A stretch of DNA of 64,000 nt from G963556115 sp963675945 (lineage in GTDB: Bacteria; Planctomycetota; SZUA-567). Both the position numbers and the translations under genes were made by a program. Shown one piece after another: positions 51,971-60,539 of the stretch. The notes beneath the pieces are model-generated. The model had not been told where the DNA came from and did no database searches. It saw only the letters and a list, made by a program, of their open reading frames with translations. The first letter of the stretch is position 1; each line of letters starts with the position of its first letter. The DNA lies in NCBI GenBank assembly GCA_963675945.1, contig OY780932.1:1674001-1738000 (forward strand), written 5' to 3'.

Positions 51971-52849
51971 TTATTTACTGAGGATTATCCGGGTGCGAGG
52001 ATTATTCTGGCTGAGTGCGAGGAGTTCGTGGCAGCGCGAGACCATACTCTCGGCAGTGTCTGTGGTTCTAACCAGGGTGCCGCTGATATTCAGTTTTACC
52101 GCGAGGCAGTGGTTACTACAGATAATGTAGGATTGCTCAATACGGCGTTTGAGTTCTCGGCAATGGAGGGTGAGCCCGATTTCACTGATATTCTTTATGA
52201 TACCGAGAAAGGTACCTTCCTCCAGACGGCTATAGAGATCGAAAGGGTGAGCATGAGCGCTGAAGTTGCGGGCGACAAAGGCCAGGATGTCGCTGGCGGT
52301 CGGGGAAGGGTAAGCGTCAATATAGTGCTGGAAGTTGTCGATCTCAATGAGGAGTACGCCGAAAGGCAGGGTGTAGGTATTGAACTCCTGGATATGGGCT
52401 CGCAGGGCTTGCTCGATATAACTGCGGTTGGCGAGCTGGGTCAGTATGTCCAGGTAGGAAAGTTTGAGAAGCTCACGCCGGTGCTGCTGGAAGGGGTGTG
52501 GAGTATCGATTGCGGTGAATACCTCATGGTCACCGAGAAACTCGCCAGCGGCAGAGATAATCGGATAGGAGCGGGAGGCGATCTCAATCCGACTGCCGCA
52601 TTTATGCTGGAGAAAGGTAGTGCTCGTCGCGTTTGAGTTGGCAACAGGTATGGAACCGGGGTGCTTGGAGGCTTGCGTCGAGGTGAGAAGCTCATGCGAG
52701 CGCATTCTGCCGACGACTTCGCCCGCACTGAAACCGGAGAGGAACTCTGCTCCTTTATTCCAGTACGTGATGAAACGTTCTCTGTTGGCAGAGAAGAGAC
52801 CGTCAGAGTGTGAGTCGGCAATTGTCCGGTAGAGTAGGCTTTCAAACAT
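51971..52849 (-). CDS. PAS-GGDEF protein with degenerate active site
   Basis: The 292-residue protein has an N-terminal PAS domain (about 5-120; ANRERFITYWNKGAEFLSGF). A GGDEF-like domain follows from YLDILTQLANRSYIEQALRA. The metal Asp region LLIEIDNFQHYIDAY is kept. The active-site loop reads LEEGTF where GGDEF is expected, and the tail lacks the RAD..LY pattern, so cyclase activity is probably lost. Inactive GGDEF proteins can act as c-di-GMP or GTP sensors. The ATG at 52849 has GGA upstream; the frame is open from a GTG 24 bp earlier. A more canonical GGDEF tail lies 130 bp downstream as a fragment. Confidence 0.75.
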   Translation of the reverse strand: MFESLLYRTIADSHSDGLFSANRERFITYWNKGAEFLSGFSAGEVVGRMRSHELLTSTQASKHPGSIPVANSNATSTTFLQHKCGSRIEIASRSYPIISAAGEFLGDHEVFTAIDTPHPFQQHRRELLKLSYLDILTQLANRSYIEQALRAHIQEFNTYTLPFGVLLIEIDNFQHYIDAYPSPTASDILAFVARNFSAHAHPFDLYSRLEEGTFLGIIKNISEIGLTLHCRELKRRIEQSYIICSNHCLAVKLNISGTLVRTTDTAESMVSRCHELLALSQNNPRTRIILSK

Positions 52850-53144
52850 TTGAAAATCCAGAATAAAAAACACTACGCGTTAATTTTATACCATGGAGTA
52901 TACCTGGGTACTACATAATTGTAAGTTAAAAATAGATCTTTGCAAGGGATAATGCTGGGTTATTGAGACTATTGTCCGGTGTCTGGCTGGTGCCGATTTA
53001 AAATAAGCTGTTGGCCGCCGGTTGTGTATTGCTGATTTCGATGAACTACTTTGTAATAATTGTCTGCTTGCTGCATGCACGTTGTAACATATGCTCATGT
53101 AAGAGGTTATTGCCGCCGTTTAAAAAAAATATGTGTGAAAGCTC
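52850..53144. other. Divergent intergenic region before the Mrp operon
   Basis: No gene is supported; promoter elements for the Mrp operon lie at its right edge. Confidence 0.35.
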
Positions 53145-53173
53145 TTGACAACTTATGGTCTTTTGGTCATAAT
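53145..53173 (+). promoter_or_regulatory. Sigma70 promoter of the Mrp operon
   Basis: TTGACA and CATAAT are spaced by 17 bases. The spacer contains a direct repeat TGGTC-TTT-TGGTC that could be a regulator site. Confidence 0.6.
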
Positions 53174-53232
53174 AGAGGTTGCTATAATTTACATAATTGA
53201 GTTTTGGTGTTGAGAAAAGGAGTTATATCGTA

Positions 53233-54066
53233 ATGGCTGAGAATAACGGCTCATCGTGTAGTCATACAGGAGAATCAAATCCTGAAGAATTGGATAAAGC
53301 GGTACAGGACTGTCTGCGGCAGATAAAACACAAGTTGTTGGTCTTCTCCGGTAAGGGCGGTGTGGGTAAGAGTACGGTGGCGGTGAATCTCGCCAAGGCC
53401 TTTGCCGATACCGGTGCCAAGGTCGGATTACTTGATATTGATTTTCATGGTCCGAGTGTGCCGGTGATGCTGGGACTCAAGGGATATCAGGCGATACAGG
53501 GGCGTGACGGGATTTTGCCGTATGAGGAAGGAAACCTCAAGGTGATGTCTATTCCGTTTTTGGTTGGGCAGGAGGATGCTGCGGTTATCTGGCGTGGCCC
53601 GATGAAGATGCATGTGATCAAGCAGATGCTCGGCTATGTTAGCTGGGGTGAGTTGGATTATCTGATCATCGATTCTCCTCCAGGAACCGGCGATGAACCG
53701 CTCTCAGTGTGTCAGACGATTGAGGATGCAGACGGGGCGGTGGTGGTGACTACTCCTCAGGATGTGGCTGTCGCCGATGTACGCAGGTCGATTAATTTCT
53801 GTGAACAACTCAAGCTGCCGGTACTCGGAGTGATCGAGAATATGAGCGGTTTTGTCTGCCCCAAGTGTGGTGAGGTGGTGAATATCTTCAAGAGTGGCGG
53901 CGGGCAGGAGATGTGCCAGCAGATGGAGGTCAAGTTCCTCGGCAGTATTCCGCTCGACCCGCAAGTGGTTGAAATGGGCGATGCCGGAAAGGTCTTCAGT
54001 GCTGAGGCGACGTCTGGTCCGGCGCAGCTAGCTTTTGCTGAAATTGTGCAGAAACTCGAACTCTAG
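53233..54066 (+). CDS. Mrp/NBP35-type Fe-S cluster carrier ATPase
   Basis: The start at 53233 has AGGAG upstream, giving 277 residues. A deviant Walker A, SGKGGVGKSTVAVNL (about 40-54), is typical of the MinD/Mrp class. A GLLDIDFHGPSVP Asp-rich strand, YLIIDSPPGTGDEP and TPQDVAVADVRRSI follow. CPKC (near residue 224) is the conserved CxxC by which dimers hold a [4Fe-4S] cluster. Mrp proteins transfer Fe-S clusters to target enzymes in anaerobes and aerobes alike. It starts a three-gene operon with a thioesterase and an IscU-like scaffold, which fits an Fe-S role. Confidence 0.92.
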   Translation: MAENNGSSCSHTGESNPEELDKAVQDCLRQIKHKLLVFSGKGGVGKSTVAVNLAKAFADTGAKVGLLDIDFHGPSVPVMLGLKGYQAIQGRDGILPYEEGNLKVMSIPFLVGQEDAAVIWRGPMKMHVIKQMLGYVSWGELDYLIIDSPPGTGDEPLSVCQTIEDADGAVVVTTPQDVAVADVRRSINFCEQLKLPVLGVIENMSGFVCPKCGEVVNIFKSGGGQEMCQQMEVKFLGSIPLDPQVVEMGDAGKVFSAEATSGPAQLAFAEIVQKLEL

Positions 54067-54086
54067 ATGCAAAGTGAGGGCTGATT

Positions 54087-54506
54087 ATGGTGGTTAGAGG
54101 GCCGAAGAGCCATGAAAATTGCCTCCTGTGTGGGGAGAAGAACCGGCTGGGACTCAACCTGAAATTCGAGGTGGACAAGGCGGGGATGGTTGCGGCAACG
54201 GTAGATACCGGGATTGTGCATCAAGGGTATGCTGGAATTCTGCATGGTGGGTTTATTACCTCGATTCTTGATTGTGCGATGTGCCACGCGCTCTTCAGCC
54301 TGGGGGTTGAGGCGGTGACCGGGGATATGAAGGTGTCCTTCTTCAAAGAAATACCATGCGGTTCGCGTTTGCTGGTCAGTGCGGTGGTGGTTGATGATCG
54401 TGGTCCGTTGTATAAGACCGAAGCCTGGGTCAGCCTTGACGGTGAGAATTATGCGCGTGCAACGGCTCGCTTTGTCAAACGTAAGGTTGGGGTAGAGTTG
54501 GTCTGA
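54087..54506 (+). CDS. PaaI-type hotdog-fold thioesterase
   Basis: The 139-residue protein has the hotdog fold. HQGYAGILHGGFITSILDCA contains the HGG motif and central helix of PaaI thioesterases. The start MVVRGPKSHENCLLCGEKN contains CLLCG, giving a CxxC pair as seen in several PaaI family members that begin with a HENCFVCG-like segment. It likely hydrolyses an acyl-CoA, with the substrate unknown. It lies 20 bp after mrp and overlaps the IscU-like gene by one base. Confidence 0.85.
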   Translation: MVVRGPKSHENCLLCGEKNRLGLNLKFEVDKAGMVAATVDTGIVHQGYAGILHGGFITSILDCAMCHALFSLGVEAVTGDMKVSFFKEIPCGSRLLVSAVVVDDRGPLYKTEAWVSLDGENYARATARFVKRKVGVELV

Positions 54507-54889
54507 TGCTCTATACGGAGAAGGCGCTGGAGCACTTTTATAATCCGCGGAATGTCGGTGAGCTTGCCGGAGCGGATGCGAGTGCAGAGTTGGGTGAGCC
54601 GGAGTGTGGCGATGCGGTGCGGATCTGGATAAAGGTGGCTGAGGGCAGGCTCGCACAGGTGAGCTTCAAGGCTTTTGGTTGTCCGGCGGTAATTGCCTGT
54701 TCCAGTATGTTGACCGAGCTGGCTACCGGGCTTACGCTGGAGGCGGCGGCAGAGTTGACCGATCAGCAGGTGGTGGCGGCGCTTGGCGGTATGCCGGATG
54801 AGAAGTTGCATTGTTCGGTATTTGCGGCTGAGGTATTGCATAAGGCTATCGGCGAGTATACCAGCAGGTTGGGCGGTACTGTTGAGTAG
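54506..54889 (+). CDS. IscU/NifU N-terminal-type Fe-S scaffold protein
   Basis: The 127-residue protein matches the IscU/NifU_N fold: LEHFYNPRNVGEL, the three cluster cysteines in GEPECGDAVRI, FGCPAVIACSS and KLHCSVFA. The residue after the first cysteine, GD, is also conserved. IscU scaffolds assemble [2Fe-2S] and [4Fe-4S] clusters. No cysteine desulfurase is adjacent. It overlaps the stop of the thioesterase gene. A strong terminator closes the operon. Confidence 0.9.
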   Translation: MLYTEKALEHFYNPRNVGELAGADASAELGEPECGDAVRIWIKVAEGRLAQVSFKAFGCPAVIACSSMLTELATGLTLEAAAELTDQQVVAALGGMPDEKLHCSVFAAEVLHKAIGEYTSRLGGTVE

Positions 54890-54927
54890 ATAGATTTCTC
54901 CTATGAGGCGTACTTATGATTACGCTA

Positions 54928-54962
54928 GAGTCGGCATTATCCCATGCCGACTCGTTTTTTTA
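54928..54962 (+). terminator. Rho-independent terminator of the Mrp operon
   Basis: GAGTCGGCAT and ATGCCGACTC form a perfect ten-base stem with a six-base loop followed by an unbroken run of T residues. Confidence 0.85.
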
Positions 54963-54973
54963 TATTCTATTTT

Positions 54974-55118
54974 CTAAAAATTAAAAAAAAATAATAAATT
55001 TAATCATTATTATAATAAATATATGCTATATTTACAGTATTTTTTAATTATTAAAAATTAAAAATATGTCAAATTATTTTCAAAAATTAGTTTGACTTTT
55101 CTAAAAATTAAAAATATG
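54974..55118 (+). repeat. Three direct repeats TAAAAATTAAAAATATG before the HTH gene
   Basis: CTAAAAATTAAAAA occurs at 54974-54987, TTAAAAATTAAAAATATG at 55051-55068 and CTAAAAATTAAAAATATG at 55101-55118. The last ends at an in-frame ATG of the HTH gene. They are probably binding sites for that HTH protein, though they may simply reflect AT-rich sequence. Confidence 0.5.
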
Positions 55119-55127
55119 ATTATATGT

Positions 55128-55643
55128 ATGAATAATATTAAAGAACAGGATATATTAATATTACTTAAGTTACTGGCAAAAGAACAGCAGCTATGTAATT
55201 GGAGTTATCAGGGTATTGCAGATGAGCTTACTATGAGTTTATCGAAGGTTTATGCTGCTGTAAAAAGATTGCAGAAGTCATATTTGCTCGACTCAGACAC
55301 CAGATACCCTGTACACTACTCAATGTATGAGTTTATGGTACACGGTTTACGGTATTGCTTTCCACCCGAATATAAAAGCACAACTCGAGGTATACCGACC
55401 GGATACAGTGCAAAACCTCTTCAGGGGTTGATAGCTTCAGGAAATGACCTCCCCCCTGTCTGGTCTCACCCTGAGGGCGATACCAAAGGTATTGCTTTAA
55501 CACCCATATATAAAACTGTTCCAGACGCAGCCCTGAAAGACTCTGAACTGTACCGGTTATTAGCGTTGGCTGATATGCTTAGAAGTGGTAATGCACGTGA
55601 ACGTAAGATAGCAACCGAAGAATTTAAGAAGATTCTCCTATGA
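55128..55643 (+). CDS. Winged-helix DNA-binding protein, candidate antitoxin partner of the nucleotidyltransferase
   Basis: This is a roughly 171-residue protein. Residues 5-65 contain a helix-turn-helix, WSYQGIADELTMSLSKVYAA, followed by RLQKSYLLD as a wing. The C-terminal part (GYSAKPLQGLIASG to the end) is not recognised. The stop overlaps the start of the nucleotidyltransferase gene (ATGA). A small HTH protein followed in overlap by an AbiEii/MNT-like nucleotidyltransferase is the arrangement of several type IV-like toxin-antitoxin or phage-defence pairs. Three direct repeats lie before it. Several start codons are possible (55092 TTG, 55116 ATG, 55128 ATG). No ribosome site is clear. Confidence 0.65.
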   Translation: MNNIKEQDILILLKLLAKEQQLCNWSYQGIADELTMSLSKVYAAVKRLQKSYLLDSDTRYPVHYSMYEFMVHGLRYCFPPEYKSTTRGIPTGYSAKPLQGLIASGNDLPPVWSHPEGDTKGIALTPIYKTVPDAALKDSELYRLLALADMLRSGNARERKIATEEFKKILL

Positions 55644-56344
55644 TGGATTTTACCAGTAACAGATCAATGCTCGAACTTGCAGCAAAGTCACTTGCACATT
55701 TATGTGACAGGGTTGTATTTCTTGGAGGAGCAACAGCAGAATTACTGATAACCGACCCTGCTTCAATGGATATCAGGTCAACTTATGATGTCGATGTTAT
55801 TATCAAGGTAACCCCAAGATCAAATTACCACAAACTCGAAGAGGAACTACGAGAGCTGGGCTTCAGAAATGACACTTCTGATAATGCCGTTATCTGCCGG
55901 TGGTTGCTAGATAACCTTATTATAGATATCATGCCTGTTGACCCCGAAATACTCGGATTCTCCAATAGATGGTATACTGATGCGATAGATCACGCTGAAA
56001 GATACAGACTTACAGAAGATATCACTATTAATCTGATTACTGCACCCTACTTTATCGCAACAAAGCTTGAAGCTTTCAAGGGGCGTGGTGATAATGACTA
56101 TTACGGCAGCAGGGACTTGGAAGATATTATCGCAATCGTTAACGGCAGAATTGAATTAATTCAGGAGGTTCTGTCATCCTCTGAAGAGTTGCGGGAATAT
56201 CTCTCTACAGAAATATCCTTATTACTCAATATCAGACTTTTCACAGAAGTTATTCCCGGACACCTTCCCCAAGACGAAGCCAGCCAGCAGAGGAAAAAAA
56301 TAGTGCTGGATAGGTTTGAGCAACTTGCTTCATGCAATAGCTAG
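55640..56344 (+). CDS. AbiEii/MNT-type nucleotidyltransferase-like protein, candidate toxin
   Basis: The 234-residue protein has the nucleotidyltransferase fingerprint GGATAELLI (GG..EL) followed by STYDVDVIIK, where the two Asp are the metal ligands, and a later DIMPVDPE that could give the third carboxylate. Related proteins (H. pylori JHP0933 group, AbiEii) transfer nucleotides to RNA or proteins and act as toxins. The C-terminal half is helical. The ATG at 55640 or 55643 overlaps the HTH stop. It is AT-rich, like the following nuclease. Toxin function is inferred from family and gene order only. Confidence 0.7.
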   Translation: MMDFTSNRSMLELAAKSLAHLCDRVVFLGGATAELLITDPASMDIRSTYDVDVIIKVTPRSNYHKLEEELRELGFRNDTSDNAVICRWLLDNLIIDIMPVDPEILGFSNRWYTDAIDHAERYRLTEDITINLITAPYFIATKLEAFKGRGDNDYYGSRDLEDIIAIVNGRIELIQEVLSSSEELREYLSTEISLLLNIRLFTEVIPGHLPQDEASQQRKKIVLDRFEQLASCNS

Positions 56345-56563
56345 CAATAAATATTTCTTGCTGTTGTTTTTGTTAATACTAGTATCTTCTTTTGTGTCAT
56401 AGTGTTATAGTTGTGAAACAAGCTGTTGCTAAATTTTCTCAGATATCTTGGGTATAATAGTGATTTTAGATTATCAGCTTACCAATACATTATCTGATAA
56501 ATTTATGTTAACATTATTAAGTATCGAAGAAATAGAGGCAGAGATAATGCAGGACAATAAATA

Positions 56564-57331
56564 ATGAAAATAGTAACTTGGAATTGTAACGGCGCATTTA
56601 GAAATAAATTCTCTTTCCTTAATGATATCAATGCTGATATAAATGTTATTCTGGAATGCGAAACCCCCAAAGAATCCACACAAAAATTTAAACATTGGTC
56701 AGGTGATTCGTATATCTGGACAGGAGAAAACAAAAATAAAGGTATAGGTATTTTCGCACGAAATAACCACAAAGTAAGCATGCTTGAATGGTCTGATACC
56801 TATGATATGTTTATTAATGACAAGAAAAATCCATCATTATCAGTTACGAGCGATATGCTGCAATTATTTTTACCCTGCATAATAGATGATCATATTCCTT
56901 TATTAGGAGTATGGACTAAAAACTGTTTTAAAAATCAATCACAATCTTCATTATTTGAATATATTGGTCAATTCTGGCTATACCTGCAAACTTTCAAAGA
57001 CAAGCTTAATAACCCTAAACAAATAATATGTGGTGATTTTAATAGTAATTCGCAATGGGACAAACCAGACCGCTGGTGGAATCATTCAGCTGTTATAAAT
57101 GAACTTTCTGAAATTAATTTATACAGCTTATACCATGCAAAATATAATGAAGTTCATGGGGGAGAAACAGTCCCAACGTTTTACCTATATAAAAACATAG
57201 CTAAACCATATCATATTGACTATATGTTTATAAATAAGAATAATATCAATAAATCTAAAATATCAATACTTGATAACAATTGGTTAAACCATAGCGACCA
57301 CATACCACTAGTATCAGAAATTTTTGTTTGA
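56564..57331 (+). CDS. Endonuclease/exonuclease/phosphatase (EEP) family protein
   Basis: The 255-residue protein shows the EEP motifs in order: TWNCNGAF (metal Asn), ILECETP (metal Glu), ICGDFNSN (Asp and Asn), and SDHIPLV (Asp-His) near the C-terminus, with HIDYMF before it. The family includes DNA repair endonucleases, DNase I-like enzymes and phosphatases; the sequence does not resolve the substrate. AGGA lies nine bases before the start. A 19-codon frame (56505-56564) ends in TAATG overlapping the start and could couple translation. It is very AT-rich. It lies 219 bp after the HTH-nucleotidyltransferase pair, hence perhaps in the same acquired segment. Confidence 0.75.
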   Translation: MKIVTWNCNGAFRNKFSFLNDINADINVILECETPKESTQKFKHWSGDSYIWTGENKNKGIGIFARNNHKVSMLEWSDTYDMFINDKKNPSLSVTSDMLQLFLPCIIDDHIPLLGVWTKNCFKNQSQSSLFEYIGQFWLYLQTFKDKLNNPKQIICGDFNSNSQWDKPDRWWNHSAVINELSEINLYSLYHAKYNEVHGGETVPTFYLYKNIAKPYHIDYMFINKNNINKSKISILDNNWLNHSDHIPLVSEIFV

Positions 57332-57388
57332 TATCAAAGCTATATCTATGTATAATATGTTTCATACTCAAGGTTACTTGTTATGAAT

Positions 57389-57430
57389 AAATCACTTCAA
57401 CCCCATAACGGGAGAAGTGGTTTGTTTTTT
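57389..57430 (+). terminator. Rho-independent terminator after the EEP gene
   Basis: AATCACTTC with CCC pairs with GGG and GAAGTGGTT, followed by six T residues. It ends the AT-rich HTH-nuclease segment. Confidence 0.7.
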
Positions 57431-57468
57431 ATATAATTAAATGTTATATTTTTAAAAGCAACTCAGTA

Positions 57469-57624
57469 CTAGCAATTAGTTAAATAATCACTAATATCGG
57501 CCTGAATATGCAGTGACCTAAAATGGTCGATACCTGAATGATCAATGGTTATTTTGTAATTTGAAGATTGATAATCAATCATAGAAACAAAATTTACGAA
57601 TAAGCTAGCCCTTTGGGGTGACAC
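57469..57624 (-). CDS. Possible small ORF downstream of gntR, doubtful
   Basis: A - strand frame open for about 70 codons ends in TAG at 57469. From GTG at 57622-57624 it would give 51 residues beginning MSPQRASLFVNFVSMID and ending SDYLTNC. No ribosome site is evident and no family is recognised. It may be chance in AT-rich DNA, or the tail of a decayed gene. An AGCTAGCC/GGCTAGT hairpin overlaps its upstream part and may terminate gntR. Confidence 0.2.
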   Translation of the reverse strand: MSPQRASLFVNFVSMIDYQSSNYKITIDHSGIDHFRSLHIQADISDYLTNC

Positions 57625-57677
57625 ATTCTTGTGAACTTGGCTAGTATAATTATTATTCGGAAAGTCAAATAATTGCT

Positions 57678-58385
57678 TTAATGTTTGATCTCATACTGGA
57701 ACTTGTCGGCGCGAATAATATTATTATCATAGGTCTGCGGGATACGGTTGGAATAGGTGTGGCGTTCAAAGGTGATTAAGGGCGCTCCGCATTTGACCTG
57801 CAGCAGCTCCGCTTCCATAAAGTCAGCAGCTTTGGCGGAAATAACATCATATGTCGAATCGATGATTATACCATATCTAACTTCAAGAAGTTCGTAAAGT
57901 GATTCCATATCTTCAAAGTCTTTTTCAAAATCAGGTACAAATTCAGGATTAATATAGTTGGTGATAATGGAAATCGGCTCTTCATTTGCCAGTTGAATTC
58001 GCTGAATACGCAGGACAGCGCTCCCTTCCGGTAGGCCAAGTGCACAAGCAACTTTGCGTTCTGCCGGGATGGTATCAATATGTACCGAACGCGGGCGGAT
58101 AGCCAGGCCATTATTTCTCAATGTCCGGTATATTGAGCTCAGCATCCCAATATTCTGCTTCTTACTCTGGTTGAGAACCATTGTCCCCCGCCCTTGAGTA
58201 ACTTCAACATAACCTTCCTGCGCCAGTATCTCAATTGCCCGGCGTATCGTAGTCCTGCTCACGCCATAATGTTTTTCCAGATCAGCCTCTGGCGGCAAGA
58301 AAGAATCTACCGGGAATTCATTATTGTTTATGGCGTCCTTCAACGAATTACAGACTGAGATATATGCAGGATGTTTGGGTTTCAT
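57678..58385 (-). CDS. GntR-family (HutC/UTRA) transcriptional regulator
   Basis: The 235-residue protein from the ATG at 58385 has an N-terminal GntR winged helix: FPVDSFLPPEADLEKHYGVS and RTTIRRAIEILAQEGYVEV, then QGRGTMV. A UTRA ligand-binding domain follows (about 90-235), with RIQRIQLANEEPISIITNYI. HutC-type regulators sense sugars or amino acids. It is divergent from the ribose-type ABC operon, so it probably controls that operon. The only palindrome between them is TGAACA-N4-TGTTCA. Confidence 0.85.
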   Translation of the reverse strand: MKPKHPAYISVCNSLKDAINNNEFPVDSFLPPEADLEKHYGVSRTTIRRAIEILAQEGYVEVTQGRGTMVLNQSKKQNIGMLSSIYRTLRNNGLAIRPRSVHIDTIPAERKVACALGLPEGSAVLRIQRIQLANEEPISIITNYINPEFVPDFEKDFEDMESLYELLEVRYGIIIDSTYDVISAKAADFMEAELLQVKCGAPLITFERHTYSNRIPQTYDNNIIRADKFQYEIKH

Positions 58386-58925
58386 AATTGAATTCTTACT
58401 CTGATTAATAATAGAAAGCATATATATTATCAGAAATAGAATATTCTTGTCAACTCTGTATCTCATTTCAACATATTGTTCGAGCCTCCGGTTGATTTTG
58501 TGTAAGTTAAATTTAACCAGGAGGTTACATGCTATATAGTAGGAAATATTTGGTGAATTATTTAGTTTAAAGTCACAAAATTCGTTATTAATAATAACAA
58601 ATAGTTGTCATTTGCCGGTGTTGTTATAAAAAGATACCTATTGATAATCTTTAGTGTGCTGTATGTGCATGATTAATAGAGATAACCTTTAAAAGCCGCC
58701 TTTTTATTCGCAAAACAGTAATGATTTGATAATTTATTCGTAAAATAGAAATATGAATTTATAATATTTAATTTGCATAATAGTTTGTTTGAGTGTAAAG
58801 TGAAAATATCATTGGAAGAAAGAATAAGTATTTGGCAATAATTACATATCATTTCCATTTCTTTTTGTCTTCTTGTTTTTACATTTCGTTGTTTAAATGC
58901 AAATTGTTATGGTTGGATGATGACT
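58386..58925. other. AT-rich divergent intergenic region between gntR and the sugar ABC operon
   Basis: No gene seen; the gntR promoter lies here. The operator-like palindrome and promoter are listed separately. Confidence 0.35.
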
Positions 58926-58941
58926 TGAACAGGTGTGTTCA
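58926..58941. promoter_or_regulatory. Palindrome TGAACA-N4-TGTTCA upstream of the sugar ABC operon
   Basis: This 6-bp inverted repeat with a four-base spacer lies just upstream of the predicted -35 box. It is a candidate operator, though it does not match the usual HutC-type GT-N-TA-N-AC consensus. Confidence 0.4.
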
Positions 58942-58957
58942 GTAATTTACCGTAATG

Positions 58958-58986
58958 TTGCATTTTCATACGTTATTTCATACTAA
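58958..58986 (+). promoter_or_regulatory. Possible promoter of the sugar ABC operon
   Basis: TTGCAT and TACTAA are separated by 17 bases, with expected start near 58993, 37 bases before the first gene. Confidence 0.45.
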
Positions 58987-59029
58987 TATTATTTTAATAA
59001 ATCGATGAAGTTGTTTTAAGGAGTTATTT

Positions 59030-60523
59030 ATGGGGAAGTCTATTCTAAGGGTTAAGAATATCTCCAAGCATTTTGGCGGTGTCTGTGCACTCGAAAATAT
59101 ATCTATGGATATTACCGAGGGCAGAGTTACTGCGTTGATGGGAGAAAACGGGGCGGGAAAGAGTACGCTGGGAAAGATAATTTCAGGGGTACTACCTGCA
59201 AGTTCAGGGGTGGTAGAATTTAAGGGGGAAGAACTGCATTCACACTCTGCGCTTGAAGGTCAGAAAAAAGGCATTGCCATAATCATGCAGGAGCTGGATT
59301 TGTTTTTCAATCAGACAATTGCGGAAAATATTGCGCTGGCCAATGCAAATTTTCCCAAATACTCTTCCGGTTTTATTAATCATAAAAAGCTCAATAATGA
59401 GTGCAAACCTTGGCTGGAAAAGGTTGGGCTGAAAGTAAGCCCGGCGACGACATTAAGCCTGCTTCCTATTGGTCAGGTTCAGCTCGTGGCAATTGCCAGA
59501 GCGCTTTCGATGAACAGCAAACTTATCATTATGGATGAACCGACAAGTTCGCTGACGGATGAGGGCGTTGCAACTTTATTCAATCTTATTCGCGAGCTCA
59601 AAGATCATGGTATTACCATTATCTATGTATCCCACAAAATGAGTGAGATCTTTGAAATCGCCGATGATATTGTGGTAATGCGTGATGGAAAGTACATCAG
59701 TAAAAAAGATAAAAATAATACCACTCCAGATGAGATTATTTCATTGATGGTGGGTAGAGCTATAGATTCTTCCGCGATAAATAAGAGCTATCTACAGGAG
59801 AAGGTAGTACTGGAGCTGCGAAATTTGACCACCAGGCATGTTACTGATGTCAGTCTGAAGCTGCGTAAAGGCGAAGTACTCGGTATGGCAGGGCTTGTCG
59901 GTGCCGGCAGAAGCGAACTGGCGGAAGCATTGTTCGGGCTTGATGAGACCCAATCTGGAAAGGTCATACTCAATGGCAAGGAGGTGGTTATCACTACGCC
60001 TAAAGAAGCGATGAATGCCGGGATCGGGTTTGTGCCGGAGGATCGCAAGTGGCAGGGGCTGATGATGAAGCAGAGCGTTGAGGACAATCTCTGTATGTCT
60101 ATTCACGAAAAAATAAGTAGTCGGGGATTTATAAAAAAGAGTCGGGTGGAGGCGTCCTATCTGCAGGCAAGCGTAAGCACCAAACTCAAAGCGGCATCAA
60201 GCAGGATCGGGATTGGTACCTTGAGTGGAGGGAACCAGCAGAAGGTGCTCCTTTCAAGGTGGCTGCTGGTTGATCCCGAGATTATCTTTCTTGATGAGCC
60301 AACTCGGGGAATTGATGTCGGTGCCAAACAGGATATCTATGAAATTATTGAAGATCTGGCTTCTCAGGGCAAGAGCATTATGCTGGTTAGCTCTGAGCTG
60401 CCGGAACTACTGCGTTGTTGTGACAGAATTGCGGTAATGAGTGCCGGGAGACTGGCTGGGATTGTTGAAAAAGAGAATACAGATCAGGAAGAAATAATGG
60501 ATCTGGCAATGAAATATCTCTAA
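59030..60523 (+). CDS. Ribose/monosaccharide-type ABC ATPase with two ABC domains
   Basis: This 497-residue RbsA/MglA-type protein has two ABC domains. Domain one has Walker A GENGAGKSTL, signature-like LLPIGQVQLVAIARAL (LSGGQ replaced by LPIGQ, usual in the first half), Walker B LIIMDEPTSSL and H-loop VSHK. Domain two has GLVGAGRSELAE in place of a normal Walker A (degenerate as in RbsA), signature LSGGNQQKVLLSRW, Walker B IIFLDEPTRGID and VSSE at the H-loop position. AAGGAG precedes the start. It powers the permease in the next gene, 16 bp on. Confidence 0.93.
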   Translation: MGKSILRVKNISKHFGGVCALENISMDITEGRVTALMGENGAGKSTLGKIISGVLPASSGVVEFKGEELHSHSALEGQKKGIAIIMQELDLFFNQTIAENIALANANFPKYSSGFINHKKLNNECKPWLEKVGLKVSPATTLSLLPIGQVQLVAIARALSMNSKLIIMDEPTSSLTDEGVATLFNLIRELKDHGITIIYVSHKMSEIFEIADDIVVMRDGKYISKKDKNNTTPDEIISLMVGRAIDSSAINKSYLQEKVVLELRNLTTRHVTDVSLKLRKGEVLGMAGLVGAGRSELAEALFGLDETQSGKVILNGKEVVITTPKEAMNAGIGFVPEDRKWQGLMMKQSVEDNLCMSIHEKISSRGFIKKSRVEASYLQASVSTKLKAASSRIGIGTLSGGNQQKVLLSRWLLVDPEIIFLDEPTRGIDVGAKQDIYEIIEDLASQGKSIMLVSSELPELLRCCDRIAVMSAGRLAGIVEKENTDQEEIMDLAMKYL

Positions 60524-60539
60524 GAAAGGGTTGTCGGTT

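Noticed and set aside
51935..52636. + strand 233-codon frame opposite the PAS-GGDEF gene
   Set aside because: It is antisense to a gene with recognisable PAS and GGDEF-like segments and has no features of its own.
54974..55118. CRISPR array
   Set aside because: The three AT-rich repeats are irregularly spaced (about 77 and 50 bases), non-palindromic and directly before a gene, which fits operator sites rather than a CRISPR.
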